Positions 51,924 to 60,270 of a DNA stretch of 64,000 bases are shown here, piece by piece. Position numbers and translations under genes: made by a program. The notes under the pieces were generated by a model. That model was not told where the DNA came from and ran no database searches. It saw only the letters and a list, made by a program, of their open reading frames with translations. Numbering within the stretch: the first letter of the stretch is position 1; the number at the start of each line of letters is the position of its first letter. Source of the stretch: UBA6176 sp032119375 (lineage in GTDB: Bacteria > Verrucomicrobiota > Verrucomicrobiia > Limisphaerales > UBA9464); contig CAYSGH010000002.1 in assembly GCA_964430505.1 (NCBI GenBank), forward strand, positions 1-64,000, read 5' to 3'.

Positions 51924-52015
51924 GGAAGGTTGGTAATAGGGTGCCCGGACATGCGCACGCGCTGCGAGCCTGAATCTTGGGGTGCGGCCAGGGACAGCCG
52001 CGCTCCCGCCTTCAC

Positions 52016-53227
52016 CTATTGCCCCACGAACACCCGCCGTGTGCTGGTCCCAACAAACACGAACCCATGCAGCGGCGTGCCGAAGATAAAGTAGGGCTCG
52101 GTCATCCCGGGATACACGGGCTGGCGCAGGACCACCGTCTTGTAATCCTGCCCAAAGCCCGCCGCCCGAAGCGCCGACTCCGCCTCCTCCAGGTCCATGT
52201 CCACGGGCCACGGCAAGTTCGCGCTGCCCATCCAAGGGGCGGCCCGGAAGCTCATGGCGGGCGCGCCCCAAGGGTCCGCTTGCTCCCCGGTCACGGTGCC
52301 GCCCGCCGCACGGAAGACGGCCCGCAGGCCCGCCGAATCCGGCAAGCCCGTCACCGTCCCTTGCAGCCGCGGCGATGCCTCCAGCAACACGGCGTCGGGA
52401 TAGGTCGCGCGCACCACGCGGATGACCTGGTCCAGACGGGCATTGAACCCAGGGGTGTCATGTGCCCGCGCCCGGAGAAAACCCGCTCCCGTCCCCCAAT
52501 CGACCGCAAGCGACCACGTCGCACGAGCGGCAAGGTCCGTCTGGACGGACACAACGTTCCAGGACGGCGGGTCCAGCGTTGGGGATGTTTCCCACACCAA
52601 CCGCACGGTCGTGGCGGGCGTCGTCGCGAGGAGGCGCGTCTCGGATGCGTCGGACGCGATGGCGAGAGCGACGACGGGGTCCCGAGTTGGAGCGAGTTCC
52701 ACCACGCCGCAGATGGGATCGAAGACGTGGAACACGACGTTGGGGCTAGCCAGGTCGTTCCAAAAGCCGCCGGGGTGGCCGTAGGCATTCCCGGTGTTGA
52801 GCAAGTGGACGTGGCCCTCACCCCCGGTGACCGGCGAGTTGTCCGGCTGCCCCGGGAGCCAGTGAGTGTACTGGATCGGCTCGCCGCTCACCCAGGCAAA
52901 GGAACCGCCCGGCGATGTGCGCCGAAGTCCAATCCACAGGCTGCGAAGGCGCCCGCCCCATGCCCCGAACTGGTCGAACACCCATGCCTGCTCCTCCTCG
53001 GAGCGCACCGTGGCCAAGTGACCACCCAACCGAGCGGCAAAGGCCTCGGCGTCCTGCCACGACCCCTCGCCCAGCAGGTAGTAAACATGCCCGTTCACGG
53101 GGCTCGTGAGCGGCCCGGCGATGATCTCCGACCTCGCCGATAACCCACCGGCGCACGCCGCGATGCACCACGCCGCGTGCCGCCACCCGCGGACCCATGC
53201 GCGCCATCCGTCCCTCATGCTCCCCAT
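52016..53227 (-). CDS. Exported C-type-lectin-domain protein
   Basis: 403 residues. A signal peptide (WCIAACAGGLSA) is followed by a C-type-lectin-like domain at ~40-175: VYYLLGEGSWQDAEAFAARLGGHLATV (first part), LWIGLRRTSPGGSFAWVSGEP and YTHWLPGQPDNS, all hallmark CTLD blocks (WIGL, W-G-E-P, the QPDN calcium-site-like motif). The rest (~180-403) is beta-rich and unfamiliar. It could bind sugars or proteins outside the cell. It is a single gene in the same direction as the propeller operon, with 92 bp between. Confidence 0.82.
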   Translation of the reverse strand: MGSMRDGWRAWVRGWRHAAWCIAACAGGLSARSEIIAGPLTSPVNGHVYYLLGEGSWQDAEAFAARLGGHLATVRSEEEQAWVFDQFGAWGGRLRSLWIGLRRTSPGGSFAWVSGEPIQYTHWLPGQPDNSPVTGGEGHVHLLNTGNAYGHPGGFWNDLASPNVVFHVFDPICGVVELAPTRDPVVALAIASDASETRLLATTPATTVRLVWETSPTLDPPSWNVVSVQTDLAARATWSLAVDWGTGAGFLRARAHDTPGFNARLDQVIRVVRATYPDAVLLEASPRLQGTVTGLPDSAGLRAVFRAAGGTVTGEQADPWGAPAMSFRAAPWMGSANLPWPVDMDLEEAESALRAAGFGQDYKTVVLRQPVYPGMTEPYFIFGTPLHGFVFVGTSTRRVFVGQ

Positions 53228-53483
53228 CCTGATGGGGGCTGCTTTCGAGGGGCAAGCCTCGCATGGCGGACATCCGTGAAGCGGGAGGTCGGGGGCGTGT
53301 TACGACCCGTGTACCGTGGGCACCCGGCGCCGGGCGGGCCGTGCTCCCGGCGGGTCCGATCCGGCCTCCAGTGCCACGGGAGGCACCCCGCGCGCCGGGC
53401 CGGGAGACTTCGCGCTCGCCACCTCACGGCTCGTGAATAGCATCCTCCGAGAAACGTTCGCGCACGACACACGACACTTTTCC

Positions 53484-54941
53484 ATGAGCAATCCCACGGG
53501 TGACATCGCCGTGATCGGTCTGGCCGTGATGGGCCAGAACCTGATCCTCAACATGAACGACCACGGGTTCACCGTGGTGGCCTACAACCGCACCACGACG
53601 AAGGTGGACGAGTTCCTGGCGAACGAGGCCAAGGGCACGCGCATCGTCGGGGCGCGCTCGATTGCCGAGATGGTGGCCAGCCTGCGTCGGCCGCGACGCA
53701 TCATGCTCATGGTCAAGGCCGGCGCGGCCGTGGACGAGTTCATCGCCCAGTTGGTCCCCCACCTGGAGCCGGGCGACATCGTGATCGACGGCGGCAACTC
53801 GCTGTTCAACGACACGAGCCGGCGCGTCCGCGATCTCGAGGCCCGGGGCCTCCTGTACATCGGCACCGGCGTCTCGGGCGGCGAGGAGGGGGCCCGGTTC
53901 GGCCCCAGCATCATGCCCGGCGGGTCGTCGGCCGCGTGGCCCCACGTGAAGCCCATCTTCCAGGCCATCGCCGCCAAGGTGGACGGAGGCGCGCCCTGCT
54001 GCGACTGGGTCGGCGGTGGCGGCTCCGGCCACTACGTCAAGATGGTCCACAACGGGATCGAGTACGGCGACATGCAGCTCATCTGCGAGGCCTACCAGAT
54101 CATGCGGGACGGCCTGGGGATGACGGCCGGCGAGATCTCCGAGGTCTTCCGTGAATGGAACCAGGGCGAGCTCGACAGCTTCCTCGTTGAGATCACCGGC
54201 AACATCCTCGCGAAGGCGGACGACGACGGATCGCCCCTGGTGGACCGCATCCTCGACACGGCGGGCCAGAAGGGAACCGGCAAGTGGACGGTGATCGACT
54301 CGGCGAACCTGGCGCAGCCCGTCACGTTGATCGCCGAGGCCGTCTTCGCGCGCTGCGTAAGCTCCATGAAGGCGGAGCGAGTCGCCGCCGCGCCCCTGCT
54401 GAAGGGGCCGTCGCCGCGCCTGGCGGCCGACCGCGCCGCCATGGTCCAGGACATCCGCCGCGCGTTGTACGCGTCCAAGATCGTGAGCTACGCACAAGGC
54501 TACATGCTCATGCGCGCCGCCTCGCAGGAGAACGGCTGGGGCCTCAACTACGGCGGCATCGCCCTCATGTGGCGGGGCGGCTGCATCATCCGCAGCCGCT
54601 TCCTGGGCAAGATCAAGGAGGCCTTCGACGCCGACCCGAACCTCGTGAACCTCATGCTGGACGGCTACTTCCGGGAAGAGCTGGCCCGGTGCCAGGATGG
54701 CTGGCGTCGCGTGGTCGCGGCGGCGGCCCTCCACGGGTTGCCGGTCCCGGCCTTCGGCACGGCCCTGTCGTTCTACGACTCCTACCGTTGCGAGCGCCTC
54801 CCCGCGAACCTGCTCCAGGCGCAGCGCGACTACTTCGGCGCCCACACCTACGAGCGCGTGGACCAGCCCCGCGGCCAGTTCTTCCACACCAACTGGACCG
54901 GCAGCGGCGGACGCGTCAGCTCGAGCACCTACAACGCCTGA
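53484..54941 (+). CDS. gnd: 6-phosphogluconate dehydrogenase (decarboxylating)
   Basis: 485 residues from MSNPTGDIAVIG at 53484. The N-terminal NADP fold is GLAVMGQNLILN with AYNRTT. The substrate-site blocks are IDGGNS, GTGVSGGEEGARFGPSIMPGG and GGSGHYVKMVHNGIEYGD; the last carries the catalytic lysine and asparagine. The all-helical C-terminal domain includes TGKWTVIDSA. It oxidises 6-phosphogluconate to ribulose 5-phosphate, yielding NADPH. It resembles the long (about 470-residue) bacterial type. It converges with the PEP-CTERM gene, overlapping by 26 bp. No zwf or pgl gene is nearby. Confidence 0.96.
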   Translation: MSNPTGDIAVIGLAVMGQNLILNMNDHGFTVVAYNRTTTKVDEFLANEAKGTRIVGARSIAEMVASLRRPRRIMLMVKAGAAVDEFIAQLVPHLEPGDIVIDGGNSLFNDTSRRVRDLEARGLLYIGTGVSGGEEGARFGPSIMPGGSSAAWPHVKPIFQAIAAKVDGGAPCCDWVGGGGSGHYVKMVHNGIEYGDMQLICEAYQIMRDGLGMTAGEISEVFREWNQGELDSFLVEITGNILAKADDDGSPLVDRILDTAGQKGTGKWTVIDSANLAQPVTLIAEAVFARCVSSMKAERVAAAPLLKGPSPRLAADRAAMVQDIRRALYASKIVSYAQGYMLMRAASQENGWGLNYGGIALMWRGGCIIRSRFLGKIKEAFDADPNLVNLMLDGYFREELARCQDGWRRVVAAAALHGLPVPAFGTALSFYDSYRCERLPANLLQAQRDYFGAHTYERVDQPRGQFFHTNWTGSGGRVSSSTYNA

Positions 54942-56007
54942 CGGGCCGCCACGCCCCCAGCGCCAGCAGCGTCGCCCCCAGTCCCATCAGCGCCCACGTG
55001 CCCGGCTCGGGAACCACCCGGTACGCGTGGACCCCGTTGTTGGGGGCGACCACGTACACCACGGACCCGTCCGCGTTGAAGTCCACGGCACCCACGCCGT
55101 TGGAGTTGGCGTTGGAGGAGAGGTTGGCCGTGTCCACGGGGGCGTTCGTGACCGACAGGGACAGCGCGGCACGGTCGTAGATGCCGACCGTGTTGAGGCC
55201 CGTTGTCCGCGAGTAGGCGTAGCTGACCAGCACGGAGCCGCTGACCCCGATCGGTCCCGCCAACCCGCCTGCGGTGGACAAACCAAAGGAAGCCGCCACC
55301 GCCGCCGTGGAGGAGGCGAGGTCGTACACCACCCATCGCAGTGGGCTGGTGCCCTGCTTTGCGTACAGCGTGTTGCCCGGGCCAAAGTCCAGCCCCAGAC
55401 GCAAGTCCCCGCCCTCGATCCCCGATACGGCAACGGTCCGCCCTGCAAAGCTCACGCCATCCGTCGTGCCGAGGTGCAGGAGACGAGTGGCACCGTCCCC
55501 CGTGGTCCCCTGCCCCGCAATGATCTCCGTCGAGGCGCCGCCGCCGCGAAGCGCCAGCGAGTCGCCATACCGGCCCGTGCCGGGGTTGCCGGAGTACACC
55601 AAGGTCGGGACGGCCGACTCGGTCGCCCATCGATAGAGCCGGAATGGCGACGCCGAGCTGTCGGTCACGAGGTTGGCCCCGTAGATCGCCCCGTCGGATC
55701 CGGCTACCACCATGTTCAGCGCAAACGTCCCGCCGCTCACGCCCGTCATGTCCAACGTGCCGCGGCTCGCGCCGGTGGCCCCGTCCAGGATGCGAACCCC
55801 TGCCCCGCCCACGCGCGTCGCCACCAGGAAGCTTCCGGTGGCCGGGTTGAACGCGCCACCGCGCGTCAGGCTGCCCGTGTCGGGGAAGGCATCGGTCCCG
55901 GAGATCGCCGGGACCGACCACAAGGGCTCCAGCGACAGTTGGGCCCAGCCGCACGCCGACGTGGCCCCCCAGACCAGGGCCGCCCACCCAAGATTCCTCG
56001 CACTCAT
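54916..56007 (-). CDS. PEP-CTERM anchored exported protein
   Basis: 363 residues. A signal peptide (WAALVWGATSACGWAQ) comes first. The body resembles a propeller of exported type (DGATGASRGTLDM, VVAGSDGAIYGANLV, DFNADGSVVYVV). At the C-terminus VPEPGTWALMGLGATLLALG plus WRPVRRCR is a canonical PEP-CTERM sorting signal: VPEP, a membrane helix, then an Arg cluster. The family is recognised and processed by an exosortase; none is in this window. Its 3' end overlaps gnd by 26 bp. Confidence 0.9.
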   Translation of the reverse strand: MSARNLGWAALVWGATSACGWAQLSLEPLWSVPAISGTDAFPDTGSLTRGGAFNPATGSFLVATRVGGAGVRILDGATGASRGTLDMTGVSGGTFALNMVVAGSDGAIYGANLVTDSSASPFRLYRWATESAVPTLVYSGNPGTGRYGDSLALRGGGASTEIIAGQGTTGDGATRLLHLGTTDGVSFAGRTVAVSGIEGGDLRLGLDFGPGNTLYAKQGTSPLRWVVYDLASSTAAVAASFGLSTAGGLAGPIGVSGSVLVSYAYSRTTGLNTVGIYDRAALSLSVTNAPVDTANLSSNANSNGVGAVDFNADGSVVYVVAPNNGVHAYRVVPEPGTWALMGLGATLLALGAWRPVRRCRCSS

Positions 56008-56227
56008 TCGTCCACCATGGCGCGTCCGAGCGACCGGACGTCAAAGCGATTCCACGGGTTCCACCCGCTTCGGGCCCGTTTCCCATGCGACAGGGCAAGG
56101 GGATCCCAAGAAACGATCCCGCTGGGCAAGGAGGGTTCGTGGAACGGGTCCCATCAAGGACGGCCGATGCCGTGGAGTCCCCTCGTGCTGGCCTCGCCAA
56201 CTGGCGGCCCGGGGTCCGTGCACGCCT

Positions 56228-58072
56228 TCAAACCAAGGAGCGTCCGGTGTCGTCGCGCACCACCACCGTGCCGGCGATGCGGTCATGCCAGGTCTGGCGC
56301 CGTGCATCCCACGAGCCCCAGAGCCACCCCAAGCCGCCGCTCAGCCCGCTGAGGATGGCCGCCAACGCGCGCACCACGGCCGTGGGCCGGTCCATCGGAC
56401 GCCCGTCCACGCGGACCACCCGCAGTCCCGCGACCATTCCGCCCAAGGTGGTGCCGCGCCATGCCAGCATCGCGGCGAAGTAGGCGATCACGCCCGACCA
56501 ACCCACCAACGCCGGCCAGTCCTTCGGAATCTGCTCGCCAATCATCAACAAGGGCAGCCAGTCCACCAGCAACGCACCGAGCCTGCGACCCACCGTCGGG
56601 TACTGGGCCTCGGCAAGCCCCCGTGCATCGAGGGCGGCCCCAGGGTCCGCGTCGCGCCAGCGGCGGGAGGGAGGTGGCGGGGCGGAGGTGGCACAGGGAG
56701 CGGCCCCGGGAAGGGCCGCCACATCGTGGGGTGTCGTCATGATGGGTGATTCGGTTCCCGGCGAGGCCGAAGGCAGCGTTGCCACGTTCTCGAAAGGGGA
56801 CGGCGGTGCGTTCAAGGCGAGTCCCGTGTCCGCCGCCATCACTGGGGCCGTGGGTACGGCGGGAGTTTCCGCCGATGAAGACACGGGCGCGCCGGTCATG
56901 GGGGCCGACTTCGAAACGAAGCCTTGGGGCGAGCTCGCCGAAGGGCCATCTGGCGCGGCCACCGGTGGAACGACCACCTGCTTGCGTCCGCCCGCCAAGG
57001 TCAGCATCACGGCCCCGAACACCCACAGGTCCACGGCCGCCCACACCATCAGCCCCAGGAACGGCACCAGCATCAGGCCGGTGAGCAGCACCGCGCCCAG
57101 GACGAACTCCACGCCGCCGCCCAGAGGCGTGGGCCGGAACGGCCTCAACAGGGCCGCGCCCAGCAACCGCATGAACGAGGCCTCGCCCAGCGCCGTTCCC
57201 ACGCACATCGCCGCGACGAGGAGCAGAACGGCCGGCGCAAGGACGACCGTCACGGACAACGTCACGCCCACCAGAAAGGCCAGCGGCATGGAGGCCAACC
57301 CGGCAAAGACCGACGCAACCGGGCGCTCGCGCAGCGTCCCCATCACGGCCTGCACCGCACCCGGAAACAGCAGCGCGAGCATCGCCGCGATGGCTTGCAG
57401 CCCCCCCCACAGCCACCACACAAAGTCCACGCGCAGGCTCAGGGGCCGCGCCAAGAGCACGCATTCCTCGAAGAACAATCGCGCCCGCCCACGCAGGCTC
57501 TCGGGGATCGCCTCGTATCCCTTGCTGACGACTTGCCCGTCCACGCGGGCTCCCTCGGCGCGGCGCACGCTCCCGCCCAAGGCCATCGCATCGCCCTTCA
57601 CATGCGCGCCCTCGTCGAGGGTCAGGGTGCCGCCCACGGCCACGGCGTCGCCGTGCACCATCCCCGAAACCTTGGCTCCGCCCAACACCACGACGAGGTT
57701 GCCGTGGACCTCGCCATCCATCTCCACGTTGCCGAACGTCACGACGACGTCGCCCGTCACCGCTCCCTCCACCCGAGCGCCACCGAAGGTGACCACGAGA
57801 TCCGCCACCTTCTCGCCCTTGGCCACCGTGACCTGGCCATGTTCCACCTCCACGTCCTTCGCCTCGGACGCCGCGCCCCCCCCACGATCCCTTTCTCCCG
57901 ACGGATCCTTGGCGGTGTCCGTCTTATCCGCCTTCTCCGTCTTCCCCGCCGCGACGGGCGGCGTGGCCGCGACGGCCCTTGGGAAGGCGGCGGCGGCAGG
58001 CAAGGCCGCGCATGCGACGAGGACGCTGGCGGCGAGCACGAGGCTCCACGATGAGGTGCGATCCGTTTTCAT
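56228..58072 (-). CDS. Bactofilin-like polymer domain fused to RDD membrane domain
   Basis: 614 residues from MKTDRTSSWSLVLAAS at 58072, fixed by ATGA overlap. It opens with a signal/TM segment. About 70-175 is a left-handed beta-helix-like stretch with valine/glycine repeats (VVTFGGARVEGAVTGDVVVT, then GNVEMDGEVHGNLVVV, GGAKVSGMVHGDAV) of bactofilin/polymer-forming type. Four or so helices follow (~200-355). A proline/alanine-rich linker spans ~365-455. An RDD-type domain (~480-600) has RRLGALLVDWLP, WRGTTLGGMVAGLRVVRVDG and RQTWHDRIAGTVVV. The combination is unusual. It is co-transcribed with an ECF sigma factor, suggesting envelope stress or envelope organisation. Confidence 0.82.
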   Translation of the reverse strand: MKTDRTSSWSLVLAASVLVACAALPAAAAFPRAVAATPPVAAGKTEKADKTDTAKDPSGERDRGGGAASEAKDVEVEHGQVTVAKGEKVADLVVTFGGARVEGAVTGDVVVTFGNVEMDGEVHGNLVVVLGGAKVSGMVHGDAVAVGGTLTLDEGAHVKGDAMALGGSVRRAEGARVDGQVVSKGYEAIPESLRGRARLFFEECVLLARPLSLRVDFVWWLWGGLQAIAAMLALLFPGAVQAVMGTLRERPVASVFAGLASMPLAFLVGVTLSVTVVLAPAVLLLVAAMCVGTALGEASFMRLLGAALLRPFRPTPLGGGVEFVLGAVLLTGLMLVPFLGLMVWAAVDLWVFGAVMLTLAGGRKQVVVPPVAAPDGPSASSPQGFVSKSAPMTGAPVSSSAETPAVPTAPVMAADTGLALNAPPSPFENVATLPSASPGTESPIMTTPHDVAALPGAAPCATSAPPPPSRRWRDADPGAALDARGLAEAQYPTVGRRLGALLVDWLPLLMIGEQIPKDWPALVGWSGVIAYFAAMLAWRGTTLGGMVAGLRVVRVDGRPMDRPTAVVRALAAILSGLSGGLGWLWGSWDARRQTWHDRIAGTVVVRDDTGRSLV

Positions 58073-58551
58073 GGGTTGGGTCGAAGGAGGCGCCACAGTG
58101 CGGCTCCGAGGCCGACGGTTGAAATCCACAGGGCCATCAGCGCGGCCACGACCGCGAGGAACCAAGGCCGGGGAAGCTGTTCCCACACGCGGGCCGCCAC
58201 GCCCAGGCACATGGACGCGGCCGAGAGCAGGCTGGAGCCGGCATCCTGTGCCATGCGCAGGGCATCCACCCGTTGCACGGCCCGCATCGCGGCTTCGAGA
58301 AAGGCGTCGCCTTGCAACCCCACCAACGACACCACAAGCGCCATGGCGCAGGCCGACGTCCAGCGCAGTCCCACCGGCCACTCCATCCACGGCCTTCGAT
58401 GCCACGGCGTTGCCGCCTCGCGTCGAACCCGCTCTAGGATCCCGGGCAGCAGGTCACGCGGCGCCTTGGGCTCCGGCAACTCACCCAGGGCACGCCCCGC
58501 CCAGCGTTCGAGCGGGTCGGTGCCTTCAGCGGTGTTCCTGCGTGCGTTCAT
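58069..58551 (-). CDS. Putative anti-sigma/membrane partner of ECF sigma factor
   Basis: 160 residues. A hydrophilic N-terminus (~1-60, ERWAGRALGELPEPKAPRDLLPG) is followed by two hydrophobic helices (CAMALVVSLVGLQGDAF; FLAVVAALMALWISTVGLGAAL). It lies 13 bp after the sigma gene and overlaps the next gene by ATGA. This position, and a cytosolic N-terminal domain before membrane helices, fits a membrane anti-sigma factor. No zinc-finger (H-x3-C-x2-C) motif is present, so it is not a ZAS-type protein. Confidence 0.7.
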   Translation of the reverse strand: MNARRNTAEGTDPLERWAGRALGELPEPKAPRDLLPGILERVRREAATPWHRRPWMEWPVGLRWTSACAMALVVSLVGLQGDAFLEAAMRAVQRVDALRMAQDAGSSLLSAASMCLGVAARVWEQLPRPWFLAVVAALMALWISTVGLGAALWRLLRPNP

Positions 58552-58564
58552 CGATGTCCCTGGT

Positions 58565-59110
58565 CTAGCAACCCAGGTCGTCGCGCAAAGGTTGCAACGT
58601 CTTGTGCAGCGCTCGCCGTGCCCGGTGGATGTCCGTCTTGACCTTGCCCAGGCTCACCCGAAGCGCGCGGGCAATCTCCGCGTAGTCCATGTCCTCGAAG
58701 TGATACAGCACGAGCGCGGCACGCTGGTCCGGCGGCAGGGTCGCCACCGCCCGCTCCAGGATGCCCCGCTGCTCCTGGGTCAGCATGGCCTCCGACTGTG
58801 CCTCCGGGACGGACAAGGTGGACTCGAAGCCCGGCGCCTCGGGGTCGTCCGGCGACAGGTCCGTGAAGGTGCTCCAGCGGGCGCGATGCCTCTGGAGGAG
58901 GTTGATGCACTGGTTGCGGGCGACGGTCTTGAGCCAACCGGCGGCGGCGGCGCTCGTGGCGACGTCGTCCCAATGATGCCAAGCCCGGACAAAGGTCTCC
59001 TGCGCCACGTCGCGCGCCTCGGTCTCGTTGCCAAGGATGCGCAGGGCCGTGGCGAAGACCTTGTCCTGGTGCTCCAGCACGAAGGACTCGAAGTCTCGGG
59101 GGTGGCTCAT
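58565..59110 (-). CDS. ECF-type RNA polymerase sigma factor
   Basis: 181 residues from MSHPRDFESFVLEH at 59110. Region 2 (ALRILGNETEARDVAQETFVRAW) carries the sigma2.1-2.4 helix with the DVAQETF core; region 4 (LPPDQRAALVLYHFEDMDYAEIARALRVSLGKVKTDIHRARR, shown here by parts only: LPPDQRAALVL and YAEIARALRVSLGKV) is the HTH. It should redirect polymerase to envelope-stress-type promoters. It is the first gene of a three-gene operon with the putative anti-sigma and the bactofilin-RDD gene. A perfect palindrome lies 58 bp upstream. Confidence 0.93.
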   Translation of the reverse strand: MSHPRDFESFVLEHQDKVFATALRILGNETEARDVAQETFVRAWHHWDDVATSAAAAGWLKTVARNQCINLLQRHRARWSTFTDLSPDDPEAPGFESTLSVPEAQSEAMLTQEQRGILERAVATLPPDQRAALVLYHFEDMDYAEIARALRVSLGKVKTDIHRARRALHKTLQPLRDDLGC

Positions 59111-59167
59111 GCATGGCGGCACCCGTCCGGGCGCCGCGCCCTGCCACAACCACACGGCGGGCCTTGG

Positions 59168-59182
59168 ATTGTTTCAAACAAT
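59168..59182 (-). promoter_or_regulatory. Perfect palindrome upstream of ECF sigma gene
   Basis: ATTGTTTCAAACAAT, a 7+1+7 inverted repeat in an A/T island of otherwise GC-rich DNA, 58-72 bp upstream of the sigma start. It contains TGAAAC, which resembles ECF-type -35 elements. It could be the promoter or an operator of the operon. Confidence 0.45.
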
Positions 59183-59217
59183 GTCTCGGGGACGGAGGCC
59201 AGTCCAAGGAGGCCCAG

Positions 59218-59248
59218 CGCCCGCCCCCGGCAGGACCGGGGACGGGCG
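59218..59248 (-). terminator. Strong GC stem-loop after small secreted-protein gene
   Basis: Positions 59218-59230 pair with 59236-59248 (13-bp stem with one mismatch, 5-nt loop), 35 bp past the stop of the secreted-protein gene on the minus strand. It has no U-tract, so it might act as a Rho-helped or weak terminator. Confidence 0.45.
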
Positions 59249-59282
59249 TGGCGGCGACGGCAGGGTTGCGGGAAGGGCGTGG

Positions 59283-59981
59283 CTAGTGTGTGAAGGCCAC
59301 GTCGTCGATGGCCGGGGCGAGGAGCACGCCCGTGTTGGCGTGGCAGGAACGCACCTCCACCGCCACGAACCCGCCGGCCCCGACGGCGTTGGCTCCCACG
59401 AAGGTGTCACGGGCTGGCGCGATCCCCGCCAGGCCCGCCGGGATCAGGAAGGACTGCGAGTTCACGGCTCCGCCTGCCTCCATGAAGTTCACCACAACCT
59501 TCTGCGGCACGCCCACCCGTTGCAGGACCGTCAGGCCCATCCGACGGATCGGAGCGGGTGCGGACAACTTGACGAGGATGGGGGAAATGCCCGCCGACGT
59601 GAGGGCACCGGGGCCGTTCGGGCTGCCCGAGATCGGCGTCCACGGCTGGCCCACCATGTTGGCGACCTTCACCGGATAGCCGAACGAGACGGTGCACACG
59701 TTGACCAAGCCCGCGCCATAGAGGGCCTTCCACACCGGGATTCCAGCTGCGTTCCATGGCGCGGAATGCGTCGAGTCAAAGTTGATGACGCCGCCCCGGT
59801 TGGCGGGAAACGCAGCCGCGAGGCCGGCGCTGAAGCCTGCATAGAATGCGGGGGTGGGGAGGGCGACATCCACCGCGTTGGCGTGGGACGGCGCGTCATA
59901 GACGCCGACGGTCTTGAAGGTTTGGGCGTGGGCGACGGCCGTTGCGGCCATGGCGATGGCGATGAGGATGTGGAACTGCAT
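59283..59981 (-). CDS. Small secreted protein, unknown function
   Basis: 232 residues from MQFHILIAIAMAATAVAHAQ at 59981. The leader is a clear signal peptide, and AGAAAGG-like purines lie before the ATG (AGAAAGGC, 5 nt upstream of ATCCC-ATG). The body has FDSTHSAPWN, FGYPVKVANMVGQPW and MGLTVLQRVGVPQKVVVNF. It resembles choice-of-anchor-type beta sandwich proteins that appear before PEP-CTERM anchors, but here no anchor is seen. The gene is followed by a strong stem-loop. The role is unknown. Confidence 0.75.
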   Translation of the reverse strand: MQFHILIAIAMAATAVAHAQTFKTVGVYDAPSHANAVDVALPTPAFYAGFSAGLAAAFPANRGGVINFDSTHSAPWNAAGIPVWKALYGAGLVNVCTVSFGYPVKVANMVGQPWTPISGSPNGPGALTSAGISPILVKLSAPAPIRRMGLTVLQRVGVPQKVVVNFMEAGGAVNSQSFLIPAGLAGIAPARDTFVGANAVGAGGFVAVEVRSCHANTGVLLAPAIDDVAFTH

Positions 59982-60270
59982 GGGATGCCTTTCTGGATTT
60001 GCGGATGGGTTTGTTGTTGCGTCCGGCCACCCCTCACCCCGGGCTTGCCACGCGCGGCTCGACGGCACTCGCCGCCGGCGTCCGGGCAAGGCCCGGGTTT
60101 CTGGAGAGGCCTTCACCTTCCTGAACGGGACGCGGTGCCGGTCCCTTGCACTGGCACGGCAGCGGTTCGATTCGCGCCTCGCCACCGGATCATGACCCCG
60201 AGGCGTGGGTGCACGCCCGCTCCCGGGGATCACCGCCTGCTTCCATGCCCGTCGCGCCCCGCGCGGCGCG

